From Persicirhabdus sediminis (GTDB taxonomy: Bacteria; Verrucomicrobiota; Verrucomicrobiia; Verrucomicrobiales; Akkermansiaceae), in the NCBI RefSeq assembly GCF_016595495.1, contig NZ_JAENIM010000042.1, positions 80,635 through 144,634 of the forward strand: 64,000 nucleotides of DNA, read 5' to 3'. Shown here in pieces: positions 38,245 through 48,490 of this stretch. The notes under the pieces were generated by a model. That model saw only the letters and a program-made list of their open reading frames with translations, searched no databases and had not been told where the DNA came from. How positions within the stretch are numbered: the stretch's first letter is position 1; each line of letters begins with the position of its first letter. The translations under genes were made by a program, and so were the position numbers.

Positions 38245-39144
38245 TTACTTAAGTGACTTCATCAATGGGTTTGCCGCTGGCACAACAGTAACAAAGGCTA
38301 CACGCTTGTACTGTGGGAATGTCCACTTGTGTACCACTTTTTTGTCGCGGGAGATCTCAATGAAGTTTGGCTCCTCGCTGCTGTGGTAGAGCGCGAGCAA
38401 GTAGTTATCACCGTCAAGCACGGTAAAGCTAGTAATCGGACAATCTTTAATCTTGGCGTCTTTAGAGAGGGAAAACTCCCAAACGACTTTCCAGTCTTTA
38501 TCGTATTCTTGCAGTTTGCCGCGTGAGGATACGAGGGTATGGCCATTGGCGAGTCGCTCGCCACGAGTTACGGATGGCAAATTCTTCACCTCTGAAATAA
38601 TTTCGCCTTCAGGGGTATACTCGCGCAGTGTTTTCATGAACAACACAGGAACTAAGTAATTACCTTCTGGAGTGATCGAGCAATAACGAAACTGACCGTG
38701 TTTTTTGAACTCGATGCCCTGAAGCGAAGTTTCCTTGAGGACTTCGCCAGCTGAGTTGATCTCGGCAAATTTAGAATGCCCCTCGTTACCGATCAAAAAT
38801 CGATCGTCACCAAGTTTCATCGCAAAGCAGTTTTGCGTATCTTTTGGCACCTTGTATTGCCAAATATTTTTACCGTCGAGGCCGAGCATATGAGCGCCAT
38901 CCTGGGTACCCACTAGCACAGAGCCATCATCCTGCAGCTCAAACAACTGCGGGTGAACCAGCTTATCTTTATTGGTCCAAACAATTTCTCCAGCTGGAGT
39001 AGATACAGCAATCTCGTCTCGCTGATCACCTGCATGGACGGAGAAAATAAATCCGCTGCCAGCTGGCAGCTTGCCAGCATAATCTTCGGCTGCTCCGGCT
39101 ACACCAATGGTAGCTAGAGCTAGTATTCCTAATAAGGTCTTCAT
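38245..39144 (-). CDS. Secreted beta-propeller (PQQ-like repeat) protein
   Basis: A 299-residue protein with a signal peptide (cleavage near GVAGAAE). The body shows repeating blades of the form GEIVWTNKDK, GKNIWQYKVP, WKVVWEFSLS, KKVVHKWTFP, a PQQ-like or arylsulfotransferase-like propeller. Function is unknown. It lies directly downstream of a decayed copy of the SUMF1/cytochrome gene (39166-39490), on the same strand as the two intact copies. It may have belonged to the same transcription unit before that copy was lost. Confidence 0.7.
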   Translation of the reverse strand: MKTLLGILALATIGVAGAAEDYAGKLPAGSGFIFSVHAGDQRDEIAVSTPAGEIVWTNKDKLVHPQLFELQDDGSVLVGTQDGAHMLGLDGKNIWQYKVPKDTQNCFAMKLGDDRFLIGNEGHSKFAEINSAGEVLKETSLQGIEFKKHGQFRYCSITPEGNYLVPVLFMKTLREYTPEGEIISEVKNLPSVTRGERLANGHTLVSSRGKLQEYDKDWKVVWEFSLSKDAKIKDCPITSFTVLDGDNYLLALYHSSEEPNFIEISRDKKVVHKWTFPQYKRVAFVTVVPAANPLMKSLK

Positions 39145-39165
39145 AACGCCACCAGAAATTACCTA

Positions 39166-39490
39166 TTATTCGTCAATAATCACGCGGAATCCGACATTAA
39201 ATATCATTTGGAAGCTCGGATAAGTTAAATGGTAATCGGAAGTCTCGCTAAGTGGGCAAACGAGCCATGATCTAGCTGCCAGCTGCATCCACACACCCGC
39301 CTGAAACTTAGCCTTTTAGCAAATTTCAGGCCTGAGTGATTACGAAAATGTATTCACAAAACAAAGTGCTGACATGCCTCACCATTGTTCATGAGATCGC
39401 CTTCTATTTTCCCACTTTGGTATGCACAAAATGACCGTCCTTTTACTGATTTATCAGCTGGAAAGAAATGCTGGCGTATTGTTCCGCCAG
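39166..39490 (-). pseudogene. Remnant of a third SUMF1/cytochrome paralogue (C-terminal end)
   Basis: Minus-strand translation of 39273-39166 ends LTYPSFQMIFNVGFRVIIDE and a stop, matching the C-terminus LAYPSFQQVFNVGFRVIVEE of the gene at 39675-43481. About 280 bp upstream, at 39424-39470, PADKSV and DGHFVHT are recognisable but separated by a frameshift; the intact copies have PADKSVDDGHFLHT at the same distance from their stops. The sequence between has lost the frame. So the 3' end of a third tandem copy survives as a fragment of about 325 bp. An 8-bp inverted repeat (39299-39306 with 39324-39331) lies inside it. Confidence 0.85.
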
Positions 39491-39607
39491 CTTATCTGGC
39501 ACATTTGTAAAATCAGCAAGCTAGAGAGGCAAAGCCGCACCCACACGCACGGCATCCGCAAGCACTCGCGATTCAAAAAAACCTCCATATCACGGTTCGG
39601 CATGAAT

Positions 39608-39641
39608 AAAAAAACCCTAGCCACATAGAGTGACTAGGGTT
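39608..39641 (-). terminator. Terminator of the 39675-43481 gene
   Basis: Arms AACCCTAG (39613-39620) and CTAGGGTT (39634-39641) with a 13-nt loop; a T run follows on the minus strand. It separates the intact gene from the decayed copy. Confidence 0.85.
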
Positions 39642-39674
39642 GTGTGAATTTTTTGTAGCTAGGTAGCTAGCGTT

Positions 39675-42600
39675 CTATTCCTCAACAATCACGCGGAAGC
39701 CAACATTGAATACCTGCTGGAAGCTTGGGTAAGCTAAGCGGTAGCTAGATGTTGAACGGTGCGGGCGATCGCGCCATGAACCACCACGTACTACCATGTC
39801 ACTACCAACTTGCTCAGTGGCGTGGCCATCTTGCAGTGGGTATGGCTGGTAGATGGAGCGAGTCCATTCTGCAACGTTACCGTGCATGTCGTAGAGACCC
39901 CATGGGTTGGCTTTGTACTTACCACCTTCGTTGTGGAGAAAGTAACCATCATCTACTGACTTGTCAGCTGGGATGTAGGCCTCGTACTTAGTTGGATCTT
40001 CCAATGTGATAACACCGAAGTATTTGAATTCGCCCTTAGTTGATGTGTCCGTAGCGTACTGCTCGGTAGCTTTATCAGCTAAGTTAGCAAACTTGCTGAA
40101 ATCACTGCCATACTCGCCAAACGAGAATGGTGTGGAAGTACCAGCGCGGCTTGCCCACTCCCACTGCACTTCGCTAGGCAGAGTGACCTTTTTGCCAGTC
40201 TTTTCAGACAACCACTTACAGAAAGCCATAGCTTCGTCCCAGCTTACACGAACGGCGGCGCGAGGGTCGTCGTTGACGTCAAAGCCAGTTTCACCAAATT
40301 GGTAACCTACACGGTGCTCGTGGCGGCTGTGGTGATCAGGATTGAACTTACGTAGCTGTTCGTTGCTGATTTCCATTTCTGCCATCCAGAACCCTTTGTC
40401 TACCTTCTGCTTGTGCATTGGCAGTTCGTCGAGTGCACCATCAGCTGAGCCCATTACAAACTCACCAGCTGGGATGTAAACTAACTTGATGCTCATGCCG
40501 TCGCCGAGGTCCAGAGTGATTGGCTCTTTGCTGTCGTCAGAGATCTTCGCAGCAAACTCCATTTTACCTTTAGCACGCTGTGCGATTTCAGCTGAGTTAT
40601 CTGGCTTGATTGGCTCGATTTTTTCAACCTTCACATCTTGATCAGCAGAGACAAAGTGATCTCTCTTCAGGCCATGGTGCTCGATCATTTCTTTTGATCT
40701 CACCATCGCACGCTTCACAGCGGCTTCAGCTCTGAGACCTTCGACAATGCGCAGGCGGACACCGTGGTATGGTGTGTTCATGTCCATCCACTCGTAGAGG
40801 CGAGACCATTCATCTTGGTCGAGCTCAACACCGTGGTGACCTTTTTTCAGCATCTGTACGAGCTCAGTCGTATTTGCGCTGAATTCTTTCGGCGTCAATA
40901 CGTGCATATCACTCTCGATACCTGGGCCACGTGACATCTTGAACATCTCAAAGTAACCTTTGGAGAAGGCACCACCACCATTTTGTGGCTTAAGCTGGCC
41001 ACCAAAACGTGTGGACCAATCTTCAATCATATCAGAGCCAAGGTATGGGATTGGCTTACCTTTGTAATCAGCACGCAATGTTTCATAGCGGCCGTCAGCT
41101 GGTTTGCCGTCGTGACAAGCCATACAGTGTTGATCAACGATTGGCTGAATTTCAGTATCGTAGTCGAAGTTGTGACCGCGACCATTCCATGGCTTGATCT
41201 CATTTGGCTCTTTCAGTGAAGCCAGTGTGCGCTGTGGCACTGGGGTATCAGCGGCACTTTCGTGACAACCAATACAAGAAACACGCTCACCTGGCTGACC
41301 GACCATCCATGTACGCATCAACTGCAGCGCTTGGCCGTCTTCATCCAATGGCTGAAGGAAAACTGGTGTCATCGCTGGGATGTTGAAGTGTGCGGAGCCG
41401 TCTTCGTAAACAGGAACGGTACCTAGGACACGTTTGATGTCCCAAGGGCCATCTGCACCCAATGTACCAACGTTACCACCACTACCAGCACTGTAGTTTA
41501 ACTTCTTAGGATCTGAGCTACTTGGAGCGAATTCGTAAGTAACCACACGGAGTGATTTTACTTCACCTTTTGGCAAGCCAGCAAGGCCTGGACCTTGGTA
41601 AACATCTTGGATGAATACGCTAGCATCTTCGGCTCCCTCGACAATGCGCGATGGGCGCATCTTAGGACGCTCACGAGATTTCAAGGCTACTGGCTCAAAG
41701 CTAGCTAGACCTTCAGTTTCGTGAAGTAGAATTTGGTTGTCGAAAGTATCAACCAAGTAGATGCCCCAAAGTGAGTCTGCATTTGGCTTCATCGCAGTGA
41801 GGAAATATTTTCCTGCACCAAGATCAGTACCACTCTGCGCCACTGGATGTGGATGCACGTTTTGTGGCCACATTCCGTCGCCCTGACGGTCTTTTACTTC
41901 TGGCTCAACTTTGATGCCACGACCTGGGATTTCCTGGATCACGCCGTCAGCTTCATGTTCGCCGAGTGTGCGGTCAACTAGCAGCATGCGGCCAGTTCTT
42001 GAGAACCCGTGGTGACCTGTAGCAATACCAACAACTTTGCTGGAGCTACCTGGCACTGGCGTCGCATAGAAGAATGACGCTGGGAAATAAGAGTTGGAGA
42101 ACATGAATGAACGCTGGTTGGAACCATCTGGATTCATGCTCATAAGAACGCGGTTGTTGGAGTGCACCATATCGCTGTACTCCCAGCGCAGATAAATCAC
42201 GCGACCGTCATTCAGCACGGTTGGGCACCAGCTGCTGTCTTGGTCAAATGACAACTGGCGAGTTTTGCCAGTCTTTGGTGAATATCTGAAAAGGCTAGCC
42301 ATACGTGGGCCACCATTAATACATGGCATTCCCAAGAATGTGGCGGTAGATGTGAAAATGATATCGCCATCTGGAAGGTAACAAGCGTCAAAGTGGTCAA
42401 CATCAGCACCTTCCTCGTTAGTGGTCACTTGCCTTGTTTTTCCTGTAGCAAGGTCCAGCTCATAGAGTCTGAATGAGCTCTCTTCGTTAACAGAAGTGTA
42501 GAGCACTCTCTTGCCGTCGAAATCAAGATCGATGTCGGAAACCAATATGTCTTTGTTTGGCTTGTAGACCGTCTCCAGCTCAGGCTTGGACTTGAAGTTT

Positions 42601-43481
42601 TTCAACTTCATGATCTCATTACCTTTGCTGTCTCTGTATGCACTGTGCATAGAGAAGGCATTGTTTCTGGTAAAACCAAGACGCTGCCCCATGGCTGATC
42701 TTGCCGCGCCACCGAGGTTACGGCGAACAAACAAGATGTCATCGAAGTCCAAGGCTGGGTTCGCAAATAAAGCTTCACGCTTCAGCTCCTGCAGCTGCTT
42801 GTTTTTCTCTTGAAGGTCAGAAATCGCTTCTACTTTCGCCAGCTTGGCGAGGAATCCTTTAGCTTCGTACTCATTCGGGAAAGTTTGAGCGAGGTCGTCG
42901 ATAGCAAGTTTCAGCGAGGTGATCTGCTGGCCTACAGAAAAGGCATTGCGGCGCTCTTCAAATGGTACTTTAGAATCTACAGCTTTAGGTGGATCAGCAG
43001 GCTTGCTTGATAAAATGCGGAAATGCACAGCGCCATCTTTACCCGTCTCTGGGTTCAGGCCGCTCAAGCCACTCAGGCTTACTGCCTCAGCTGGAGCGAT
43101 CCATCGCATCACGGTTCTAGCTGGTGTCAGCATGGCACCTTTTGGCGCAAAGCTCAGCTTATCCTGCCACTTGCTCTCTTGGCCTTCAGGGGTGATAAGC
43201 ACCTTCAAGTCACTTGAGTTAAGCGTGGTGGATTTCCCCGCTGCATCCTGCCAGCTGAGTTCAGTCCATACCGCTTGGTCGTTTTTCGAAGTCTTACCTA
43301 CAGAGTAGACCTCAAGGAATACTGCTTTGGATGGTGTTACTTTAGCCTGCCAGCTAAATAACCCATCTTCTGCCAAAATCACTGGCGATTCATACAGCGC
43401 GCTGCTCTGTGGACTGGCCGACACAGAGGCTACCGCACCGAGCATCGCCCCGCACATACTAACTAAGGAATATTTCATCAT
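39675..43481 (-). CDS. Giant periplasmic fusion: propeller-like region + two haem-c motifs + SUMF1/FGE-like domain (copy 1)
   Basis: A 1268-residue exported protein (signal peptide to about 23). Residues about 270-640 contain TolB/WD-type blade motifs (DIDLDFDGKRVLYTS, ACYLPDGDIIFTSTATFLG, VLNDGRVIYLRWEY). Two c-type haem sites follow, CIGCHESA (about 735) and CMACHDGK (about 787), with an HzsA-like layout. Residues about 1000-1268 are a SUMF1/FGE-like domain (GEFVMGSADG ... EWASRAGT ... MHGNVAEW ... RGGSW). The active-site cysteines of true formylglycine-generating enzymes are not present at the expected end, so it is not a standard sulfatase activator. Similar large proteins occur in Planctomycetes and Verrucomicrobia; the substrate is unknown. 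It lies in tandem with copy 2, probably under the same IclR regulator. Confidence 0.8.
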   Translation of the reverse strand: MMKYSLVSMCGAMLGAVASVSASPQSSALYESPVILAEDGLFSWQAKVTPSKAVFLEVYSVGKTSKNDQAVWTELSWQDAAGKSTTLNSSDLKVLITPEGQESKWQDKLSFAPKGAMLTPARTVMRWIAPAEAVSLSGLSGLNPETGKDGAVHFRILSSKPADPPKAVDSKVPFEERRNAFSVGQQITSLKLAIDDLAQTFPNEYEAKGFLAKLAKVEAISDLQEKNKQLQELKREALFANPALDFDDILFVRRNLGGAARSAMGQRLGFTRNNAFSMHSAYRDSKGNEIMKLKNFKSKPELETVYKPNKDILVSDIDLDFDGKRVLYTSVNEESSFRLYELDLATGKTRQVTTNEEGADVDHFDACYLPDGDIIFTSTATFLGMPCINGGPRMASLFRYSPKTGKTRQLSFDQDSSWCPTVLNDGRVIYLRWEYSDMVHSNNRVLMSMNPDGSNQRSFMFSNSYFPASFFYATPVPGSSSKVVGIATGHHGFSRTGRMLLVDRTLGEHEADGVIQEIPGRGIKVEPEVKDRQGDGMWPQNVHPHPVAQSGTDLGAGKYFLTAMKPNADSLWGIYLVDTFDNQILLHETEGLASFEPVALKSRERPKMRPSRIVEGAEDASVFIQDVYQGPGLAGLPKGEVKSLRVVTYEFAPSSSDPKKLNYSAGSGGNVGTLGADGPWDIKRVLGTVPVYEDGSAHFNIPAMTPVFLQPLDEDGQALQLMRTWMVGQPGERVSCIGCHESAADTPVPQRTLASLKEPNEIKPWNGRGHNFDYDTEIQPIVDQHCMACHDGKPADGRYETLRADYKGKPIPYLGSDMIEDWSTRFGGQLKPQNGGGAFSKGYFEMFKMSRGPGIESDMHVLTPKEFSANTTELVQMLKKGHHGVELDQDEWSRLYEWMDMNTPYHGVRLRIVEGLRAEAAVKRAMVRSKEMIEHHGLKRDHFVSADQDVKVEKIEPIKPDNSAEIAQRAKGKMEFAAKISDDSKEPITLDLGDGMSIKLVYIPAGEFVMGSADGALDELPMHKQKVDKGFWMAEMEISNEQLRKFNPDHHSRHEHRVGYQFGETGFDVNDDPRAAVRVSWDEAMAFCKWLSEKTGKKVTLPSEVQWEWASRAGTSTPFSFGEYGSDFSKFANLADKATEQYATDTSTKGEFKYFGVITLEDPTKYEAYIPADKSVDDGYFLHNEGGKYKANPWGLYDMHGNVAEWTRSIYQPYPLQDGHATEQVGSDMVVRGGSWRDRPHRSTSSYRLAYPSFQQVFNVGFRVIVEE

Positions 43482-43653
43482 TGTTTGAGTTAAGCATGCG
43501 ATAGAATCAAAAAACCTTCAGCCCGGAATCAGGGGCAACTTGGGAAGCTGAGGCCAATAACACACTGATAGGAATCCATTCCGTCGCATTGTTAACCTTG
43601 AATACCCTATGATGATCGATTGTTTTTCATCAAAAATGCAATAAAGCGCATAT

Positions 43654-43669
43654 CTCACTATATACATGG
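43654..43669. promoter_or_regulatory. Possible second IclR-site-like sequence upstream of copy 1
   Basis: CTCACTATATACATGG resembles CTCACCATATATGG (48491-48504) in the IclR promoter. It is 170 bp upstream of the copy 1 start. The match is by eye only and the word is AT-rich, so chance is a real option. The rest of 43482-43790 shows no gene. Confidence 0.25.
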
Positions 43670-43790
43670 CCTATTTTATGGCCTCATCACCTCGCCACCA
43701 ATCTATTTCATATACGAAACTCCTTGAGACTCTAGGCTTCCAAGGAATCACCTACTTTTTCCTCCTATAAAAAGAAAACATGCCAGTAAA

Positions 43791-43829
43791 AACAAAAAAA
43801 CTCTAGCTGCAAGAGAGCAGCTAGAGTTT
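43791..43829 (-). terminator. Terminator of the 43864-47664 gene
   Basis: Perfect 13-bp arms AAACTCTAGCTGC (43798-43810) and GCAGCTAGAGTTT (43817-43829), 6-nt loop, followed on the minus strand by a T-rich run. Confidence 0.9.
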
Positions 43830-43863
43830 GCCAATATTCATCGTGGCAGATGAACACAATGCT

Positions 43864-46800
43864 CTAATCTTCCACAATCACGCGGAAACCAACATTATAC
43901 ACTTTCTGGAAAGATGGATAATTGACACGGAAACTAGAAGTAGCTCGGTGCGGGCGATCGCGCCATGATCCCCCTCTAACCACCATATTTTCACCGGCTT
44001 GCTCGGTCACGTGACCATCTTGCAGCGGATACGGCTGATAGATGGAGCGAGTCCACTCAGCCACATTACCGTGCATATCGTAGAGCCCCCATGGGTTTGC
44101 CTTATACTCACCACTCTTGGTGTGCAGGAAATGACCATCATCTACTGATTTATCAGCTGGAATGTAGGCCTCGTATTCGTTCGGGTTGGCTAGGGTATAG
44201 ATACCGAAGTAGCTGTGCTCACCCTTACTAGAGGTGTCGGTAGCGTACTGCTCAGTCGCTTTATCAGCTAAGTTAGCAAATTTACCAAAATCGCTACCAG
44301 CCTTGCCAAACCAGAACGGTGTGGCGGTGCCAGCGCGGCTTGCCCACTCCCACTGCACTTCGCTAGGCAGGGTGACTTTTTTGCCAGTTTTCTCTGACAG
44401 CCACTTACAGAAATCCATAGCTTCATTCCAGCTGACACGAACAGCGGCGCGAGCGTCGTCATCCACGTCAAAGCCAGTTTCACCAAACTGATAACCTACA
44501 CGGTGCTCGTGACGGCTGTTGTGGTCAGGGTTGAACTTACGTAGCTGTTCGTTGCTGATTTCCATTTCAGCCATCCAGAATCCTTTTGCAATACGCTGTT
44601 TGTGCATTGGCAACTCGTCGAGATCACCATCAGCTGAGCCCATAACAAACTCACCAGCTGGGATGTAGACTAGCTTGATGGACATGCCACCACCTAGGTC
44701 AAGTGAGATTGGCTGCTTGCGTTCCGCTGCAATTTTAGCAGAAAACTCGATCTCGCCATCGCGGCGGACTTTTTCCACCATTGAGACATCAGGCATCTTC
44801 ACCTTCACCTCGGCAATAGTTGAGGTCTGGCCAGTAGATACAAAATGCGCCTCAGGCAGGCCGTATTTCTCTTTCATCTCTTGCGAGCGACGGATCGCCC
44901 GTTCCACTGGAGCTTTGTTGGTGTAACCTTCAACCACACGAATACGGTCACCATGATATGGCGTATTCATATCAATCCACTCGTAAATGCGCAGCCATTC
45001 CTCAGAATCTAGCTCCACCCCGTAGTGGCCTTTTTTCAGCATCTGTACCAGCTCAGTGGTATCCGCGCTAAATTCCTTAGGTGTGAGCACATTCATATCA
45101 CTCTCGATTCCCGGACCACGAGTCATCTTAAAGAGCTCAAAGTAACCTTTAGAAAACTTACCACCACCGCGGCCAGCGTGCAGGCTGCCGCCGTAGCGCA
45201 GTCTAAATCCTTCCAACAAATCTGTGCCTAAGTATGGGATAGGCTTATCCTGATAATCAGCGCGGCGGCTGGTATAGCGACCGTCAGCTGGCTGACCATC
45301 GTGGCAGCCCATGCAGTGCTGGTTTACAATCGGCTGAATCTCGGTATCGTAATCGAAATTCACACCTCTGCCTGACCATGGCTCCATCTGGTGAGGAGCA
45401 TTCAAACTGGCCTGCGTGCGCTGTGGCATCGGCGCATCCGCTGCGCTTTCGTGACAGCCGATACAAGAAACACGCTCGCCTGGCTGGCCAACCAACCATG
45501 AACGCATCAGCTGGATTGCTTGTCCCTCTTTATCCAGTGGCTGGACAAAAACTGGCACGGTAGCTGGAATTTCAAAATGAGCCGAGCCATCTTCATAAAC
45601 AGGCACGGTTCCAAGAACACGTTTGATGTCCCATGGACCATCGATGCCAAGTGTGCCAATCAGGCCACCGCTACCATTACTGCTGTTCGGTTTATTTGGC
45701 TCAGAGCTGCTTGGTGAAAACTCGTAGGTCACCACACGTAATGCCTTCACTTCTTCGCGAGGAACGTCTTTCAGGCCAGGGCCTGCGTAGATATCCTGAA
45801 TGAATACGGTAGCGTTTTCAGCACCTTCAACAATGCTGTCTGGGCGCTGAGCTGGACGCTTGCGTGGTTTCAGTGCAATCGGCTCAAAGCTAGATTTGCC
45901 TTCATCCTCGTATAGCAGGACTTGGTTATCAAAGGCATCAACAAGGTAAATCCCCCATAGTTCATTGGCATTCGGCTTCATCGCAGTGAGGAAATATTTT
46001 CCAGCACCGAGATTAGTCTTACTCTGCGCCAATGGATAAGGATGCACTGAATGCGGCCAAATGCCATCTACTTGGCGGTCTTTCACATCTGGCTCTACTT
46101 TGATTCCGCGGCCAGGGATTTCTTGAACCACACCGTCAGCCTCGTGCTCACCCAATGAGCGATCCACTACCAACAAGCGGCCAGATCGGGCGATGCCATG
46201 GTGACCAGAAGCAATGCCAACCGCTTGGCTATTGCTACCTGGAATTGGCGAAGCATAGAAGAATGCGGCAGGGAAATACGAGTTGCTGAACATAAGAGAG
46301 CGCTGGTTGGTGCCATCTGGGTTCATGCTCATGAGAACGCGGTTATTGGAGTGCACCATGTCGCTGTACTCCCAGCGAGTATACATCACGCGCCCGTCAT
46401 TCATCACAGTTGGGCACCAGCTACTGTCTTGGTCAAATGACAGCTGGCGAGTTTTGCCAGTCTTTGGTGAGTATTTAAAGATGCTCGACATCCGCGGTCT
46501 CCCGTCGATGCACGGCATGCCCAAAAACGTCGCCGTTGAGGTGAAAATAATATCGCCATCAGGAAGGTAACACGCGTCCATATGGTCGACGTCATCACCG
46601 TCATCATCAGGGGTTACTTGCACCACCTTACCAGAGGCCAAATCCAACTCAAAAAGACGCAGCGCATTGGCATCATTCACTGAGGTAAATAACACCTTCT
46701 CGCCGTCAAATTCCAAATCAATATCTGAGATGATCCTATCGCTCGACGGCTTATACAAGGTCTCCAGCTCAGGATTTGTGCGGAAATTTTTCAGTTTGAC

Positions 46801-47664
46801 GATGTCATTTCCTCTGTGCTTCCTCTCGCAGTTTTGCATGGAAAACGAGTTATTGGCTACAAAACCAACCGCACGGCCCATGCTATTACGCGCTCTATGT
46901 CCGAGGTGACGGCGAACAAACAAGATGTCATCAAAGTCGAGTGCTGGGTTGGCCAGCAATGCCTCGCGCTTTAGCTTTTGCAGCGCATCATTTTTCTTTT
47001 TAAAATCGACGATTTTTTCCACCTTAGCTAGCTCAGCCAAATACTTCTTAGCGTCATATTCCTTAGGGAATGTTTGCTGTAAATCTTCGATCGCTAGGCG
47101 CAGCGATTCCATTTGATGGGAGACGCCAAATACATTGCGCCTTTCCTCAAATGGCACCTTCGTGACAAAGCCCTTAGCTGGTGGCGCTGGTTTGCTTGAT
47201 AAAACCCGAAAACGCACCGCGCCATCTTTGCCTAGCTCTGGATGCAGACCACTGGCTCCGCTCAAAGTCACCGCGCCAACTGGAGCCTTACATTTCAACA
47301 CCGTGCGAGCTGGCGTAAGCATGCCACTGCCAGCTGTAAATTCCAGCTTGCTCAGCCATTTGCCCCCCTTGTCCTGGCCATCCAAAACCTGCAAGTCGCT
47401 CTGATTAATCGATTTAATTTTCCCAGCCGAGTTTGCCCAGCTAAGCTGACCCCACACTGCCTGGTCGCGCACAGATTCATTGCCAACAGCATTGACCTCT
47501 AGAAAAATCTCTTGGTTGCCCGTCACCGGAACCCGCCAAGCGATCAATCCATCACTCGCCACCACTGCTGGAGTTTCATACAGCACCGCGTCCTGTGGGC
47601 TCGCCGTAGCTGTCGCCACGGCTCCCAACAGCCCACCACATATTTTTACTAATTTCAATTTCAT
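43864..47664 (-). CDS. Giant periplasmic fusion: propeller-like region + two haem-c motifs + SUMF1/FGE-like domain (copy 2)
   Basis: A 1266-residue paralogue of copy 1 with the same plan: signal peptide (MKLKLVKICGGLLGAVATA), propeller-like middle, haem motifs CIGCHESA (about 732) and CMGCHDGQ (about 781), and a SUMF1-like C-terminus from about 1000. Long runs are identical between copies (for example RQLSFDQDSSWCPTV, PSEVQWEWASRAGT), while the segment about 930-985 is more variable. It starts 30 bp after the IclR stop, so regulator and enzyme are likely one operon. As in copy 1, the classical FGE cysteine pair is absent. Periplasmic electron transfer with an unknown reaction is the best reading. 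Confidence 0.8.
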   Translation of the reverse strand: MKLKLVKICGGLLGAVATATASPQDAVLYETPAVVASDGLIAWRVPVTGNQEIFLEVNAVGNESVRDQAVWGQLSWANSAGKIKSINQSDLQVLDGQDKGGKWLSKLEFTAGSGMLTPARTVLKCKAPVGAVTLSGASGLHPELGKDGAVRFRVLSSKPAPPAKGFVTKVPFEERRNVFGVSHQMESLRLAIEDLQQTFPKEYDAKKYLAELAKVEKIVDFKKKNDALQKLKREALLANPALDFDDILFVRRHLGHRARNSMGRAVGFVANNSFSMQNCERKHRGNDIVKLKNFRTNPELETLYKPSSDRIISDIDLEFDGEKVLFTSVNDANALRLFELDLASGKVVQVTPDDDGDDVDHMDACYLPDGDIIFTSTATFLGMPCIDGRPRMSSIFKYSPKTGKTRQLSFDQDSSWCPTVMNDGRVMYTRWEYSDMVHSNNRVLMSMNPDGTNQRSLMFSNSYFPAAFFYASPIPGSNSQAVGIASGHHGIARSGRLLVVDRSLGEHEADGVVQEIPGRGIKVEPDVKDRQVDGIWPHSVHPYPLAQSKTNLGAGKYFLTAMKPNANELWGIYLVDAFDNQVLLYEDEGKSSFEPIALKPRKRPAQRPDSIVEGAENATVFIQDIYAGPGLKDVPREEVKALRVVTYEFSPSSSEPNKPNSSNGSGGLIGTLGIDGPWDIKRVLGTVPVYEDGSAHFEIPATVPVFVQPLDKEGQAIQLMRSWLVGQPGERVSCIGCHESAADAPMPQRTQASLNAPHQMEPWSGRGVNFDYDTEIQPIVNQHCMGCHDGQPADGRYTSRRADYQDKPIPYLGTDLLEGFRLRYGGSLHAGRGGGKFSKGYFELFKMTRGPGIESDMNVLTPKEFSADTTELVQMLKKGHYGVELDSEEWLRIYEWIDMNTPYHGDRIRVVEGYTNKAPVERAIRRSQEMKEKYGLPEAHFVSTGQTSTIAEVKVKMPDVSMVEKVRRDGEIEFSAKIAAERKQPISLDLGGGMSIKLVYIPAGEFVMGSADGDLDELPMHKQRIAKGFWMAEMEISNEQLRKFNPDHNSRHEHRVGYQFGETGFDVDDDARAAVRVSWNEAMDFCKWLSEKTGKKVTLPSEVQWEWASRAGTATPFWFGKAGSDFGKFANLADKATEQYATDTSSKGEHSYFGIYTLANPNEYEAYIPADKSVDDGHFLHTKSGEYKANPWGLYDMHGNVAEWTRSIYQPYPLQDGHVTEQAGENMVVRGGSWRDRPHRATSSFRVNYPSFQKVYNVGFRVIVED

Positions 47665-47694
47665 CTACTAATTCCCATTCTATATTTTAAATTT

Positions 47695-48471
47695 CTACAA
47701 ATACCCCAAATTCTCCGACACCTGGCTACAGACCACCTTCATCATCTCGCCCACTTCATCTAGCTGATCCAACTTCAGCCGGTTAGCGGGCCCAGTAACC
47801 GTAATCGCTGCACGCGCTTCTCTAGAAGAATCCATAATAGGCACAGCCACGCAATTCACCCCCTCAAGAGCTTCCGCGCGATCCAGCGCATAACCTTGCT
47901 CGCGCACTTGCTCGAGTTCACGTTTCATGGCCTCGGCGGATAAAATCGTCTGCTCAGTCAGCTTTGGGTAGTCAATGCGCTGCAACAATTCATCCACCTC
48001 GTGCTCTTTACGGAAAGCCAAGATCGCCTTAGTGCTGGCACTCGAATGTATCATCTGCCGAGTGCCAGGCTCACAGACAAATCGAAAGGCATGTAATCCC
48101 TGAACTTGTTCCAAAATCAGCCCTTCCCCCTCACTTACAATGCTCAAGACAACCGTCTCGCCAACATGATCTCTGATCTGGCGCATCGCCCCCATAGAAG
48201 CTTCAAATAAATTCTTCTGTGACGCTTGCGAACGAGCCAGATGCATCAACTTGTCAGACATTTCGTAAGATTTTGAGCCTACCGCGCGCTGCACATACCC
48301 ATAATGGTCCAATGCCTTCATAATACGCATCACCGAGTTCAGCGGATAATCCAACTCACGCGCCAGAGCGCTCATACTCACAGGCTCGTCACAGTGCCTC
48401 AAATACTCCAGTATTTGCAGGCCTCGCGTTAAATTTGGCACTTGAAAGTTTTTCTCTGCGATCTCACTCAT
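47695..48471 (-). CDS. IclR-family transcriptional regulator
   Basis: A 258-residue regulator from the ATG at 48471 (MSEIAEKNFQVPNLTRGLQI); upstream in-frame ATGs would extend into the palindromes and are less likely. The N-terminal winged helix (SMSALARELDYPLNSVMRIMKALDHYGYV, about 28-56) and the C-terminal effector domain (GLILEQVQGLHAFRFVCEPG, ALEGVNCVAVPIMDSSREA) are standard. IclR proteins often act as repressors or activators of adjacent catabolic genes and bind small acids. It is divergent from the propeller/di-haem gene and immediately upstream of fusion copy 2, so it probably controls the whole 39-50 kb cluster. Confidence 0.9.
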   Translation of the reverse strand: MSEIAEKNFQVPNLTRGLQILEYLRHCDEPVSMSALARELDYPLNSVMRIMKALDHYGYVQRAVGSKSYEMSDKLMHLARSQASQKNLFEASMGAMRQIRDHVGETVVLSIVSEGEGLILEQVQGLHAFRFVCEPGTRQMIHSSASTKAILAFRKEHEVDELLQRIDYPKLTEQTILSAEAMKRELEQVREQGYALDRAEALEGVNCVAVPIMDSSREARAAITVTGPANRLKLDQLDEVGEMMKVVCSQVSENLGYL

Positions 48472-48490
48472 TACACTATACCTGTAAGTA

